From assembly GCA_963931865.1 (NCBI GenBank), contig OZ007517.1, positions 6,585,707 to 6,649,706 of the forward strand: DNA of 64,000 nt, written 5' to 3'. Below, piece by piece: positions 55,501 through 63,687 of this stretch. Every line of letters begins with the position of its first letter. Positions within the stretch are counted from its first letter, which is position 1. This DNA comes from Axinella damicornis (Eukaryota; Porifera; Demospongiae; Axinellida; Axinellidae). Under the pieces are notes generated by a model. It had not been told where the DNA came from. It saw only the letters and a list, made by a program, of their open reading frames with translations, and searched no databases. Both the position numbers and the translations under genes were made by a program.

Positions 55501-58500
55501 ATGGGCTTTTGGTGTGCACACAGCATTGTTTGGCTTCATCCAATTAAGCAGCGATACTGCTTGTCCTCGACAAACAGCAGCATGTAGTGAACAGTGAAGG
55601 AGTTGCAAATACGAGAATATGTAGCTAACTCCTGGTTTCGTTGCCTATACAGTGCTACTAATGATCACTGCATAATAGCGATCACGACGGCAGATTCTTT
55701 GTAGGCTATTCCTCAAAAGGTTAATTATCATTATCTACACCAGGGGCAACCACACTCCTGGTAGCTGTTGCAACCCCAGTTGTGACTCGCCAGCTAAGTA
55801 ATGCACTTCATTAACATGCCACGAGGCAACCACGCTGTGGCAACCAGCAACCATGCTCAGTCAATCGCTAGCAATGGCAGCCAAAGGGAACTATTACAGC
55901 ACTCACAACTTCACCAGCACGCCTTGAGGTGTGCTCCAAAGTAATTACTGCTTGTGCATGTGTAAACAAACACTACATAAAAGGAAGTTGTATCAACTGT
56001 GATTAGGTATAGTTTCCCCACTTGAACTTCCCAGGGATGGAAGCTAGCTGATTGGATGTGTTCCAAGTTTAACTCTGCTTTTCAGCCCCCAAAATCCGCA
56101 CACATGACCATGCAGCAATCCTCTACACAGTACATTTGTGATTTTAACCACACCCACCCACCAAGGGGCATTCAATAGTTACGGCTCTCTGCTGGCCATC
56201 GCCAATCTAGACCGAGAAAAATGCTTCACCGCCAGAAATGGAGGCCCTACCAGGCGAGAGGACTGTTTTCTCAGTCCATTTGTGCAAAGGAGGAGAGAAA
56301 TGGCCCACCCAGCTCCAACCAAGTGCTTTTCAAGGCCATGCAAGCCCAGAAGCAGCCATGCTACCTAGGCCGAGTGCAGAAACCCACCCACCCCCCTAGT
56401 CCCGCCCTCTCTGCTGGCGCAGAGCCTAAGTTGCAAGGACATTGCCGGAAGTGAATGTCTCATGCCGTCTGTCTGTAGACGGCTTTATTGTTAATATTAT
56501 TCATCGACTTTTGACCAGCTGAAATATAACAGTTGAATTGTGTGCGTGAAGTTTGCGGAAGTAAAATGGCCTTCGTCTAAGCCACCTCCTTGTCGATCCA
56601 GAATGGAATGCACAGGATCTGGCCTCGTTCCCAGGCCCGTCTCGGGCCTGGGAACAAGGCTAGCATAGGATCCTATGAATGTTGGTAGGTAGGCTATATA
56701 TGTCGTATGTGACTGCTAGTTACCGTCATTAACTGCCTACTTCTGGCTGCCACTACCACGTTGCAGTCAGCGGTTTGTGCAGATACCCTGAAGTTAATTA
56801 CTATCCAAGTGTTCATAACTATAAGCGTGTCTTTACTTTCCGTGTTTCATGAAATGTCGTTTACAAAATGTTGTTAAAGTCATTCACGGTGGGAGGAGCT
56901 GTTGCCATGGTAGCATGGTATTTGCAGTTGATACTGTCAACATAATAGTGACATTAAAACTGTTAAGCAGTACAGAGCTCTAATATGCATAGCTTGAAAT
57001 AAAATTCATTGTGAAAAACTTGAGCCATCCTTAACTGCCCTGAGATGTAAGCGTCAGTTAACGACAGCGATCACGGCTGTGCAGCCAGAATTTTAGTGTG
57101 CCTTTCCAGAGAGCTGCACTGACAACGAAAGTCGAAGAGAGCGCTCGAGCGGCCGACGGCATGCCAAAAGTGCATGGTTGTATCTCCATCTCCAAGGCGA
57201 GTGTCAGCACCAACTTTGTACGCACGGGTCACTGCATGACAGCGATCACGCTGGTGTAGTCAGAATCTTTGTAGGGCCTTTGCAAGCAGCCAAAGAGTTA
57301 TTTACATTATTACGCAGCACAGCTCGTTCCAATCAACACACAGATCATGTGATGACCATGCTCAGTCAATTGAGTTGGCAATGGCTGCCAAAGGGAATCC
57401 GACAAATTATTACAGCACTTACAAGTTTGCCTGCACAGTGAGTTTTGACAAGTAAGCACCAGTGAATGACATCGACCATAGCTTTGTGGGGCCCTTCATA
57501 AGAGCTGTACTGGCAATATAGTTGAAGAGAGCGATCGAGCAACGGTAGCCGAGAGGAAGACAAAGTGCTCACAATTCCACCACCAAGTTGAGTTTCAGCA
57601 CCAAACATTAGTTTGGATCCCTGCATGATAACAATCATGACGGTGTATGTAGTTTGAGGCGATTCCAAATTAGTCAAACATACATTGCTTAGTTTACAAT
57701 ACAAAACATTACGCGGCACAATACTTCCTCTACCAGGAGCATAACATACATGGCACAATTTCCCACCTACCAGGAGTGTACGTAATTAATGTGCATTTGC
57801 ATGCATGCACGTGTGCATTTGTGTATGTGTGCATGTGTGCATTTGTGTGTACATAACGGTATGCGTGGGAGTGGCATGGGCACAGTATGGGGGTGGGGCA
57901 AAGGTAGGCACTAATGGTCTCACAAACTCCTACAGGTAACTTTCTTCACAAGGATGGAAGACTTGTAACCCAAGCAGTACGATGTGGGGTGAACCAACTG
58001 CCACAGAACGGTCAGGGGAGGAGGAAATGGATCCCCCAAAGTGGCCACTGGTGATTCTAGATATCACTGTAAGGAGGCTCAATAAACCATCACTCGTCCC
58101 CCCCCCCCCCCCCTCCCCACCCACTAAGTAACATGTTGGAATGCGCATAAGAAAGACATCTCCCAACCTTCTCAGTTAGCTCTTCTCTGATCTGTGACAT
58201 ATTTTGCTCCATATCTGAGATTTCCTGTTTGATCCTCTCCACCTCATTGTCCTGTAAGCATGGAAGGGAGAGAGGGAGATGTAGCAGGGGGAGGGAAGGA
58301 GTGACGGGGAGGAGGGAGAGGGGGAGGGGGAGGAGGAGGAGGAGGAGGAGGAGGGAGAGGAGGAGGAGGAGGAGGAGGAGGAGTAAGAGGGGGAGGGGGA
58401 GAGGGAGGAGGAGGAGGATTACTACATACGTATGCATGTGCATTTGCATGCATGCATGTGTGCATTAATTTTGTGTGCGTATATGGGTGCACGTGTGCGT

Positions 58501-61500
58501 TTGTATATGTGTGATTGTGTGCAATTTGTGTGTACATACCAGTACGTGGAAGACATTGCATCATGAATCAATGAAGCAACGTATCGCCAACACGCAATGT
58601 GTATGTTGCTAATTAGCTCTGGTATGCTACATAACAACAATACGGACATGGATGAATGGGAGTTGAGACCACGGGGCCACTGTTCACCTTTTTGCCGACG
58701 CAATCCCTCTTTTTGCCTTGACCTGTGAACCAACAACCAACCATGACGTCATAATGACGTGTGCGTAGTATACGTAAGTATACGGTCCAAGTAATAAGAT
58801 ATACGGAAGTAATGGGCACATGCAATGAAGGTTGACGAGCACGTTGACGATCCGAGGCCGTGGAAGAAGTGCGTCCCCCTACCAAGAAGCTCTGCAGCTG
58901 TGTGGTAGATATCACGTCAGAAAACACTTGGCTAGAAAGTACAGGCAGCGAGTGGGCTGCGGGTGCAGCTCATAATAATTATTACATGCTGAAGATTGAG
59001 TCACGCCAAAGGAAACAACTTGGGCTAGTACAGTAAAAAGCAAGCACCTCCCTGCCCTTGATCCTGTCCCATGGGCCACCTAGGTAAGGTGTTTAATTTT
59101 TACCTCCAAGCCCTTTCAGCCAATGGCTGATCTCCAGAGGGGAGGAGGGGTAAAGAAAGCACTTCACCCCACGTCCACCAAGAGGACGCCTGTGGTGCAA
59201 TGCCTGTGTGCAGAGCTGAAACGGAGGTAGTGACAGGGCCAAGGGGGGATAGGGAGGCGGTTTTTTGATGGCATAAAAGGCTAGAATCCCTGCAAGTACC
59301 AAATTGCCTCTCCGAGTACTTTTTGCCTAAGGGGAGAAACAACCAACCAACTAAAGTGGCTGGCAATTGGTAACTGTGGCCCCATGGTTGAGACCACATA
59401 ATTATGTGGAACAAGTATGGACATGCAGGACATCCCAGACCACTTGGACAGTAGTGCCTGTGTTACCAGGATGTCCCAGGAGTGTTCGGACACACAGGAC
59501 ATTTGGACAGTAGTGCCTGTGCTACCAGGATGTACCGGGAGTGTCTGGACATCTAGGACATCTAGGACATCCCAGACACTTGGACAGCAGTGCCTGTCCT
59601 ACCTGGATGTCCCGGGGAGTGTCTGGACATCCAGGACATGTGAGACACGTGGGACAACCAGGACGTCCCAGACATCCATCTGGTGGCTGTGTATCGGGAC
59701 ATCCCAGCTATAGGAGTATGGAATGAAATCCTGGTCATTCTGGGATGTCCTACGTAGGCTGTCCGGAAGTGTCCACCAAGTCCTTGACTATTGTGGGCAA
59801 GCTCGACATGACTGTGCTTTCATTACCATATTTGGGATGAGACTTGGTTGAGTCACCCCACATAAGCACTGTCACAAAGTATACATTGTAAAGTGCAAGG
59901 TTGGCAGGTCACACTGCGAACATGCATGCACTCCATATACAGTTACCACAGCCATTGTACTACCATACCAAAACAGATACTGAAGGTCATTGCTGGACAG
60001 TATATCTCCCGAAAATGGCCACGACATGCTGCCGGATGGGCACATCTGTATCAGGCACCAGCGACCGATTGGGACAAGCTTCACACATAACATCCCACCC
60101 CACAGTGTTATAGCAGCAGGCACCAGCGACCCATAGGGACAAGCTTCACACATAACATCCCACCCCACAGTGTTACAGCAGCAGGCACCAGCGACCCATT
60201 GGGACAAGCTTCACACAATCATAGCATCCCACCCCACAGTGTTACAGCAGCAGGCACCAGCGACCCATTGGGACAAGCTTCACACAATCATAGCATCCCA
60301 CCCCACAGTGTTACAGCAGCAGGCACCAGCGACCCATTGGGACAAGCTTCACACAATCATAACATCCCACCCCACAGTGTTACAGCAGCAGGCATCAGCG
60401 ACCCATTGGGACAAGCTTCACACAATCATAGCATCCCACCCCACAGTGTTACAGCAGCAGGCACCAACGACCCATTGGGACAAGCTTCACACATACTGTA
60501 ACATCCCACCCACAGCGCTACAGCAACAGGCACCAGCTACATGTGTACGATAAGCTTTTCCCAAAGGAGACTGTGGTACTCCATACCATAGAAGAGAAAT
60601 TGTATCAGCTGCACTGCTGGTAAACCGAGGGGACCATGTAAGGAAACATCACAAGTAGGAATGTGAGGAACCTTTTGCCTCCCTCAAATTGAACTCCACA
60701 TGGCAGTAACTGGAGTAAGGTACAATAGTAACAGTGATAGTATGATTACAATAGAAAAAATGCACGACATTGTGGGGCGAGCCTGAGCGAATGCATAGGC
60801 AGATTGCACACTGTCATACGAGGCTAACGCAACCTCAGGCTGCTCACAATTTTGTTTGGTGGCTCGAAATTTAACCAAAGTTAAAGGATAGGAAAAACAT
60901 CAAAATAATTTTGGTGCTTATATTCATGATTTGCCGGCTAAACCTATTGTAGGTAATGAATGCTGGAAATGGAGGCCATACTAGGCAACTGGCTTGTTTC
61001 TAAGTCAATTTGGTGTGTAAAATGCTATGGAAATGCCCCTCCCAGTGCCAACTTAGGACTCTCAACAGGACTTTCTATATACAGCCAAGCACAGACACAG
61101 TGATGCTGTGAAAACTGTTTGTTGAATTGCACAGTGTTACATCTTTCAGGGAAGTCAGACAGTCCTGAACGTTGGCTGGGCTGCACAGTGTTTTGAAGCC
61201 CACCCACCTCCCCCTGTCCAGTCCTTTGTGCTCACGCAGAACCTAGGTCCCAAGGACATTGCTTGATGTGACATCATGAAGCTGAAAGTCTCATGATGGA
61301 TACAGGCTTAAAGAGATTTTAACATGGTAACACGTAACTATTCATACCTTCAGCTGTCCGAGCTGTAGGCTTTCTTGGTACTCCCTCGACTCTTTCACTC
61401 TCTCCATGTTGTTGCATATCTTGAGGGCAGAGGGGCGGTCCCGCGGGTTGTCCCTCACACACTCCACTGCGAGGGAGCGCAGGGGGTGGGAACGACCCAT

Positions 61501-62271
61501 CAAATCCAGGTGATCTTTCCGACGATCTTTCTCCGGCACCATCTTGCTGAATCCAAGAATACCCGACACAAACTCTGGACCTGGCTTTGGAAACTTGTGC
61601 GTCCTAATCTGGATGGCATTTACACCAAGTGCAAACAAGTCCATGGCAGGGGAAAGATCGGCTGGCACTTTACGCACCTCCGGAGGCATGTACTGTAAAG
61701 TACCAGGTGCTGGTGTGTTATCCCAGTTAAGGAAAGACCCCTTTGCAACTTTTGCGACCCCCAAGTCAGTGACTTTGGCATGCATGTCAGTAGTTAGCAT
61801 GATGTTGTTGCTGGAGAGGTCCCTGTGCACAATTGGGGGGCGGAATGCGTGCAGATAAGCGAGGGCTTGAGCAACATCATGGCAGATGTTGATCTCAGCA
61901 TACAGGGGAAGGGACTTGGTACGAAAGAGCAGCCTTGAAAGGCTCTCGTTCATGAGTTCCATGACGATGATGGGTAAGCGTGTATGCTTGTCCACATACA
62001 TCCCCAGCAACTGAACCACATTTGGGTGCCTGATTTTCGCCAACTTCTCACACTCATTGTAAAAGCTCTGCAGAATGAGCTCACTCTGCTGGTCCAGCTG
62101 TTTCATTCCAACAGGAAACATTGAAGGTTTCAGTTTCTTCACAGCACAGAGAAGGCTGTAGTACTTCCCAAGTTTGACAACACCATAGGCTCCCTCCCCG
62201 AGTGTCTTCTCCAAGACTTCCACCCCACTGATGACATAGTCCTTGGGGAGGTCCTTCGGATTCACTGCCAT
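41056..62271 (-). CDS. Protein kinase, coiled-coil and Kelch-repeat protein, spliced gene (six exons)
   Basis: Exons (minus strand, in order): 62271-61348, 58251-58168, 51404-51333, 50620-50507, 44525-44348, 42137-41056. All junctions have AG and GT, and the phases agree, giving 2454 bp and about 817 aa. Residues 1-308: kinase domain with glycine loop GEGAYGVV (25-32), Lys45, HRDLSSNN (149-156), DLG in place of DFG (169-171) and PPE (196-198); TKL/Tyr-kinase-like overall. Residues 309-398: coiled-coil heptads. 399-457: basic linker (KDKKRKKLFKLKKPK). 458-817: about five or six Kelch repeats forming a likely propeller for partner binding. It is probably a cytoplasmic signalling protein. The introns (up to 6.8 kb) are full of plus-strand transposons. 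Additional small exons cannot be excluded. Confidence 0.82.
42544..43055. mobile_element. MITE, about 512 bp
   Basis: TAGGCGCTCTAATTATGCGTC at the left and GACGCATAATTAGAGCGCCTA at the right; perfect 21-bp TIR beginning with TA. Lies between exons 5 and 6 of the kinase-Kelch gene. Confidence 0.8.
43534..43680. repeat. Dispersed duplication, copy 2 (with 40636-40800)
   Basis: Second copy of the repeat described at 40636, slightly shorter (lacks AAAATTAATGG). Confidence 0.75.
43709..44213. mobile_element. R3 element with both termini, G/C tracts at the ends
   Basis: CAGTGGTGGATTTAGGGGGG at the left and, at the right, 23 C (44172-44194) followed by AATTCCTAAAACCGCCACTG. The two ends are inverted copies, so the G tract belongs to the TIR. 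About 505 bp, no transposase inside. Confidence 0.75.
44348..44525 (-). CDS. Kinase-Kelch gene, exon 5: basic linker
   Basis: 59 codons plus one base: MDDLSATASSRVLFSSTPGK, a Lys-rich stretch, then IAEAIIANPVKLGETT. Acceptor CATGTGCAG, donor GTGAGC. The split codon completes as Gly in exon 6. Confidence 0.78.
44735..44757. repeat. R1 terminal fragment
   Basis: CTACGAGGAGTGTGGTTGCC plus CCT matches the R1 end near the GGGGCAAC terminus. Only the end is present. Confidence 0.5.
45120..46203 (+). pseudogene. CENP-B/pogo-like DDE transposase, inactivated
   Basis: 45130-45260 holds the end of a DNA-binding region in shifted frames; 45226-45739 reads MKFVQRKVTTAQSKHTIADF, LILNWDQTGIKI (first catalytic Asp) and FPPGWDITHSPKHW; after a frame change near 45735 the next frame (45745-46203) reads VIMDNFKGQITSS (second Asp) and LLPPNTTDHLQPM. 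The third catalytic position, expected as Asp after LQPM, is Tyr (codon TAT at 45856). Two frameshifts plus the active-site loss show it is dead. It lies in the intron between exons 4 and 5 of the kinase-Kelch gene, on the opposite strand. Confidence 0.85.
46428..47007. mobile_element. TIR element, 580 bp
   Basis: AGGCCATACCAATTTAATTT, TATGTTGCTCGGGC at the left; the right end is the reverse complement with one mismatch. Contains the open frame at 46565-46921. Confidence 0.75.
46565..46921 (+). CDS. Small unrecognised ORF in a TIR element, 118 codons
   Basis: MAASLAWLSVLVKRGHKIMQ start; FGELLVQAQHTLSCETVSKI and SPVYICQQFNCKFVCYEL in the middle; ends FGYHGNE and a stop. Composition looks protein-like. 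The middle part recalls N-terminal regions of proteins associated with the downstream hAT-like ORF (47185), so it may be a first exon of that gene. No function assigned. Confidence 0.4.
   Translation: MAASLAWLSVLVKRGHKIMQKPKIVGCKWEHSFGELLVQAQHTLSCETVSKIQIVRSDHFRDSQEVSIDSPVYICQQFNCKFVCYELKEDEGLCDCVLRAHSLPVGSGLVLFGYHGNE
47180..48836 (+). pseudogene. hAT-like transposase (DUF4371/ZMYM1-like), decayed
   Basis: 47193-47534 reads KLDFPLGYFHKSAKLWLNN and LTFWCMGVG with an acidic/basic tail; a frameshift near 47510 continues ATLWAEMIVGGIHTSEDDP. Then LMVDECRDISNQQQ near 47705, EEFLGLYVVPSID, CCDGASNMRGARNGVAKQLQ near 47895 and GHSLNLAASDSIQHCK near 47985, the signature blocks of DUF4371/hAT proteins. 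Further frames at 48127-48444 (CPMRWTVRAASM, LWEKATDVV) and 48505-48741 (RKRRVPTRYES). At least four frameshifts or stops, so inactive. Plus strand, in the same kinase-Kelch intron as the pogo-like element. Confidence 0.78.
49085..49280 (-). mobile_element. R1 family copy e (partial)
   Basis: GTCGTTCATTGACGCTTACA, AAGTTGTGAATGCTGCAATA, CTTAGCTTGCGCTAC and the GGAGTGCAATTGCCCCTCG end. Confidence 0.65.
49360..49795. mobile_element. R2-type foldback pair enclosing a 43-bp G tract
   Basis: TCCCAGGCCTACCCCGTTCT with CACGGATGTGGAAGAGCGGC at the left; TGCTCTTCCACATCCGTCAA and AATGGGGTAGGCCTGGGAAC, GAGGCTAG at the right. In between are 43 uninterrupted G (49491-49533). A related solo end is at 7945-8010. 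Confidence 0.7.
50507..50620 (-). CDS. Kinase-Kelch gene, exon 4
   Basis: 38 codons from RAREQVDIGQLEVMRTAPPG to HHLQKGAK. Acceptor TATGTTGCAG, donor GTAATG. Phase 0. Confidence 0.75.
50908..50928. repeat. Pure C tract, 21 bp
   Basis: Twenty-one C between exons 3 and 4 of the kinase-Kelch gene; an R2 half-site (TAGCCTCGTTCTCAGGCC) follows at 50963. Confidence 0.9.
51333..51404 (-). CDS. Kinase-Kelch gene, exon 3: coiled coil
   Basis: 24 codons: VMELERVKGELERERKYTAE, then LLEQ. Acceptor CTGTAG, donor GTGAGA. Phase 0. Confidence 0.75.
51495..51743 (+). mobile_element. R1 family copy f, 5' part (continues at 54831)
   Basis: AAAGGGCAACTGCACTCCTG, GCCGTTGC, CAATCGCTAGCAATGGCAGC, CTTCGCCAGCACGGTGAGTT, ending TTTGTGAGCTG. 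The sequence resumes at 54831 with TACTGGCAATGAAAGTCAAA, as in intact copies. The 3087-bp element between is an insertion. Confidence 0.8.
52343..53151 (+). pseudogene. DNA-binding N-terminus of a DDE-type transposase, truncated
   Basis: 52343-52567 reads PPKTKRKLQLEAARARKVAK with repeated ERRDE units. After stops and a frame change the frame 52603-53151 reads VHAAQTIAEVTGKGKHTVRR (helix-turn-helix-like), WRKLFYDDAGTFPDSEQGHY, CSYVRQNAVAKGRPNMTAVG, FTRWVNDHLLPNSILE. This is the arrangement found ahead of the DDE domain in several invertebrate transposons, but the frame ends before any catalytic block and none was found after it. The product would bind DNA at most. Confidence 0.65.
54300..54325. 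repeat. A-rich stretch
   Basis: AAAAAAAGAAAAAAAG type tract inside the 3.1 kb element; possibly the tail of a retroposed insertion. Confidence 0.4.
54831..55000 (+). mobile_element. R1 family copy f, 3' part
   Basis: Continues R1 after the TA of the inserted transposon: AATGAAAGTCAAAGAGAATG, GTATCTCCACCACCAAGGTG, GATAGCAATCACGCTGGTGT. Confidence 0.8.
55033..55735 (+). mobile_element. R1 family copy g, split by a SINE
   Basis: TTTGAGGGGCAACCACACTC to GATCACGACGGCAGATTCTT. Interrupted at 55370-55642 by a tRNA-derived SINE. Slightly deleted compared with copy f. Confidence 0.75.
55370..55642 (+). mobile_element. tRNA-derived SINE, 273 bp, with 10-bp target duplication
   Basis: A box TGGCGTAGTGG (55381-55391) and B box GGTTCGATCCC (55435-55445) of a Pol III promoter. 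GCCTATACAG flanks both ends (55360-55369 and 55643-55652), the target-primed insertion signature. The tail is not a clean A tract. Confidence 0.8.
55740..55930 (+). mobile_element. R1 family copy h (partial)
   Basis: CAGGGGCAACCACACTCCTG, GTTGTGACTCGCC, CAATCGCTAGCAATGGCAGC, CACTCACAACTTCACCAGCA. Confidence 0.7.
56180..56465. repeat. Dispersed repeat, copy 1 (with 60955-61300)
   Basis: Shares AATGGAGGCC(C/A)TAC.AGGC, TTTCT.AGTC.ATTTG, CCCACCCACC and CAAGGACATTGC, then AGTCTCATG, with 60955-61300 in the same order. Confidence 0.6.
56626..56665. repeat. R2 palindrome, minimal
   Basis: GCCTCGTTCCCAGGCCCG and its inverse around TCTC. About 40 bp, the shortest complete R2 unit in the window. Confidence 0.85.
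57040..57780 (+). mobile_element. R1 family copy i, rearranged
   Basis: GTAAGCGTCAGTTAACGACA, GTATCTCCATCTCCAAGGCG and GCATGACAGCGATCACGCTG, followed by a second partial pass (AAATTATTACAGCACTTACA onward) and an end at CCTACCAGGAGTGTA near 57768. Two overlapping partial units in tandem. Confidence 0.65.
58098..58113. repeat. C tract, 16 bp, next to a kinase-Kelch exon
   Basis: Sixteen C, 55 bp from exon 2, on the downstream intron side. Confidence 0.9.
58168..58251 (-). CDS. Kinase-Kelch gene, exon 2: coiled coil
   Basis: 28 codons: DNEVERIKQEISDMEQNMSQ then IREELTEK. Acceptor TGCTTACAG, donor GTTGGG (weak). Phase 0 both sides; heptad-like spacing of hydrophobic residues. Confidence 0.75.
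58268..58425. repeat. GGA-rich microsatellite
   Basis: Long GGAGGA and GGGGGAGG runs ending in GAGGAGGAGGAGGATTAC. It occupies the polypurine side opposite the acceptor of exon 2, so on the transcribed strand it reads as a long pyrimidine tract just upstream of the AG. Confidence 0.9.
59448..59680. repeat. Imperfect minisatellite, 57-77 bp units x 3
   Basis: Each unit starts GGACAG(T/C)AGTGCCTGT and ends in clusters of (T)GGACATC; units at about 59448, 59505 and 59582. Confidence 0.7.
60052..60540. repeat. Minisatellite, 65-69 bp unit, 7 to 8 copies
   Basis: Unit contains CACCAGCGACCCATTGGGAC, AAGCTTCACAC, CATCCCACCCCACAGTGTTA, CAGCAGCAGG. Five spacings of exactly 69 bp follow two of 65. 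Because 69 is 23 codons, several frames stay open through the array; I treat that as a side effect and not as coding. Confidence 0.9.
60955..61300. repeat. Dispersed repeat, copy 2 (with 56180-56465)
   Basis: See 56180; the intervening segment differs, so the copies are old or partly replaced. Confidence 0.6.
61348..62271 (-). CDS. Kinase-Kelch gene, exon 1: kinase domain
   Basis: Starts at ATG 62271 (MAVNPKDLPKDYVISGVEVL) and ends QLGQLK with donor GTATGA; 308 codons in one exon. Contains the whole kinase domain; the DFG Phe is replaced by Leu, which is compatible with activity. Confidence 0.93.
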
Positions 62272-62880
62272 TGTGCTATACTGTTCTGGGTCTCAACTTG
62301 CACATGGCCTCACTGGGAGCAGCTCAGGCCTACAGTATAGAACAAAGACGCGTATTTACCATAAACGTTGGGTTTAACCACAGCACCCCTTCCCTCTAGC
62401 CAGAACGTCTGGAACGCCTGACTACTAGACTACCTCTTTCCGCACGCACACCCTGTGCAGCGTGGCCTACAAAGTAACACACTACAGCCTACATGTACAC
62501 CTTACCTACTGGGACAGCGCTGAGCCACCGACTAGTCACGTTTGCTTGTCTAAACTTTTGCACGAATCAGCCGGGAGATTAACTGGGAGTGGCACAGAAC
62601 GAGCTGAGTCAGCAAGAGCTGCTGATGCCATGATCTACGCATGCGCAGTTAAGTTCTGCGCCTTGTAGTTTTGGTGAAGGGCTAGCCTCGTTCCCAGGCC
62701 CCATCCGGAACGAGGCTAAGAAAGGGCTGGATCTGTAGTCTCGCGTGGCCCAGGCCCTTCTGCGACAATTAATAGTGTCTCGCGTGCAGACTCTTACACG
62801 GGCAGGACAGAACTCTGACAGTAGGCGCTAGGCAGACCTTCGAGGGAACTCCGAACAGGTAGGTATGTCATGTATACTAT
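62272..62880. other. 5' flank of the kinase-Kelch gene
   Basis: No further minus-strand coding sequence seen. An R2 unit (AGCCTCGTTCCCAGGCCCCA then CGGAACGAGGCTA) is at 62683-62719. A promoter is presumably here, but no TATA box or clear initiator was recognised. Confidence 0.4.
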
Positions 62881-62924
62881 CCTGGGTGGGTGGGTGGGTG
62901 GGGGGGGGGGGGGGGGGGGGGGGG
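62881..62924. repeat. GGGT units and a 25-bp G tract
   Basis: CCTGGGTGGGTGGGTGGGTG followed by G (62900-62924). Strong G-quadruplex potential. Confidence 0.9.
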
Positions 62925-63105
62925 AAGGGGGGACAGGACTATTAAGCACTTATCATGGGACGTGTTGAGTGTAGCTACTAGTCCGTAGCTACTACGTTCA
63001 GCAAGCTTAGTGTGTAGCCAACGGATGAATTCGTTTTCGACCTACTCAGTCAAGTGCCATGCACATTGGAAGCTCTCCTGGACTGTTCAGTTGGAGCCAC
63101 CAACA

Positions 63106-63382
63106 CAAGGGGGTGACACTCCCATTGACGCCGTAGTCAGAGCTGCGACCGGGGTCAAGAAATCTTGACCGTCATTTTTGCTGCTTGACCGCTTGACCGC
63201 ATCGCAAAAAGACTCTTGACCGTTTGACTGCGCTGTATTTCAGCTGTTGACCGCTTGACCGCCGATAGTATACGGAAGAATGCGTAGCGACTGCAGCCTT
63301 TCCTTAGTATACGGGGTCAAGATTCGCTGATAAGCCCGGTCGCAGCTCTGACTACAGCGCGTATGGGAGTGTCACCCCCTTG
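63106..63382. mobile_element. MITE, 277 bp, with 5-bp target duplication
   Basis: CAAGGGGGTGACACTCCCAT at the left and the inverse at the right, with inner matches on AGTCAGAGCTGCGACCGG. CAACA flanks both sides (63101-63105 and 63383-63387). The interior repeats CTTGACCG(C/T)(T)TGACCG. Confidence 0.8.
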
Positions 63383-63429
63383 CAACAGAAGAGAACTGGA
63401 ACTGATTGTAGTTCGTGCACGTGTAGGTA

Positions 63430-63656
63430 AGGTAGGGTGGGGTAATTCGGGCCACGTGGTAATTTGGGCCACTTCAACGTTGCAACAGGAAAAGAAGCAT
63501 CCATTGGATTCTTGCTTCTAGTGAGTTGTAGGCAGGTTGAATCCCTGGATATACGTGGCCAGAAGTTTGCCTAAAGTCTGTCCGTTTTTAGTTACCGTTG
63601 ACCTGAAATTGAAGTGGCCCGAATTACCCGTGGCCTGAATTACCCCGCCCTACCTT
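63430..63656. mobile_element. MITE, about 225 bp (GGGTGGGGTAATTCGGGCCA)
   Basis: Arms: GGTAAGGTAGGGTGGGGTAA, TTCGGGCCACGTGGTAATTT, GGGCCACTTCAA at the left, and TTGAAGTGGCCCGAATTACC to CCCGCCCTACCTTA at the right. Perfect or near-perfect for about 50 bp. Confidence 0.85.
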
Positions 63657-63687
63657 AGCTAAATGATAGTTATAGGGTGACTACATG

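Noticed and set aside
58090..58564. Leu-rich and Pro-rich frames on the minus strand
   Set aside because: They are read-through of the GGA microsatellite; only the 84-bp exon at 58168-58251 has splice sites and coiled-coil character.
60170..60553. Long plus-strand frame through the 69-bp minisatellite
   Set aside because: The unit is a multiple of three, so any stop-free frame stays open; it lies in an intron of a minus-strand gene and has no start context or conserved features.
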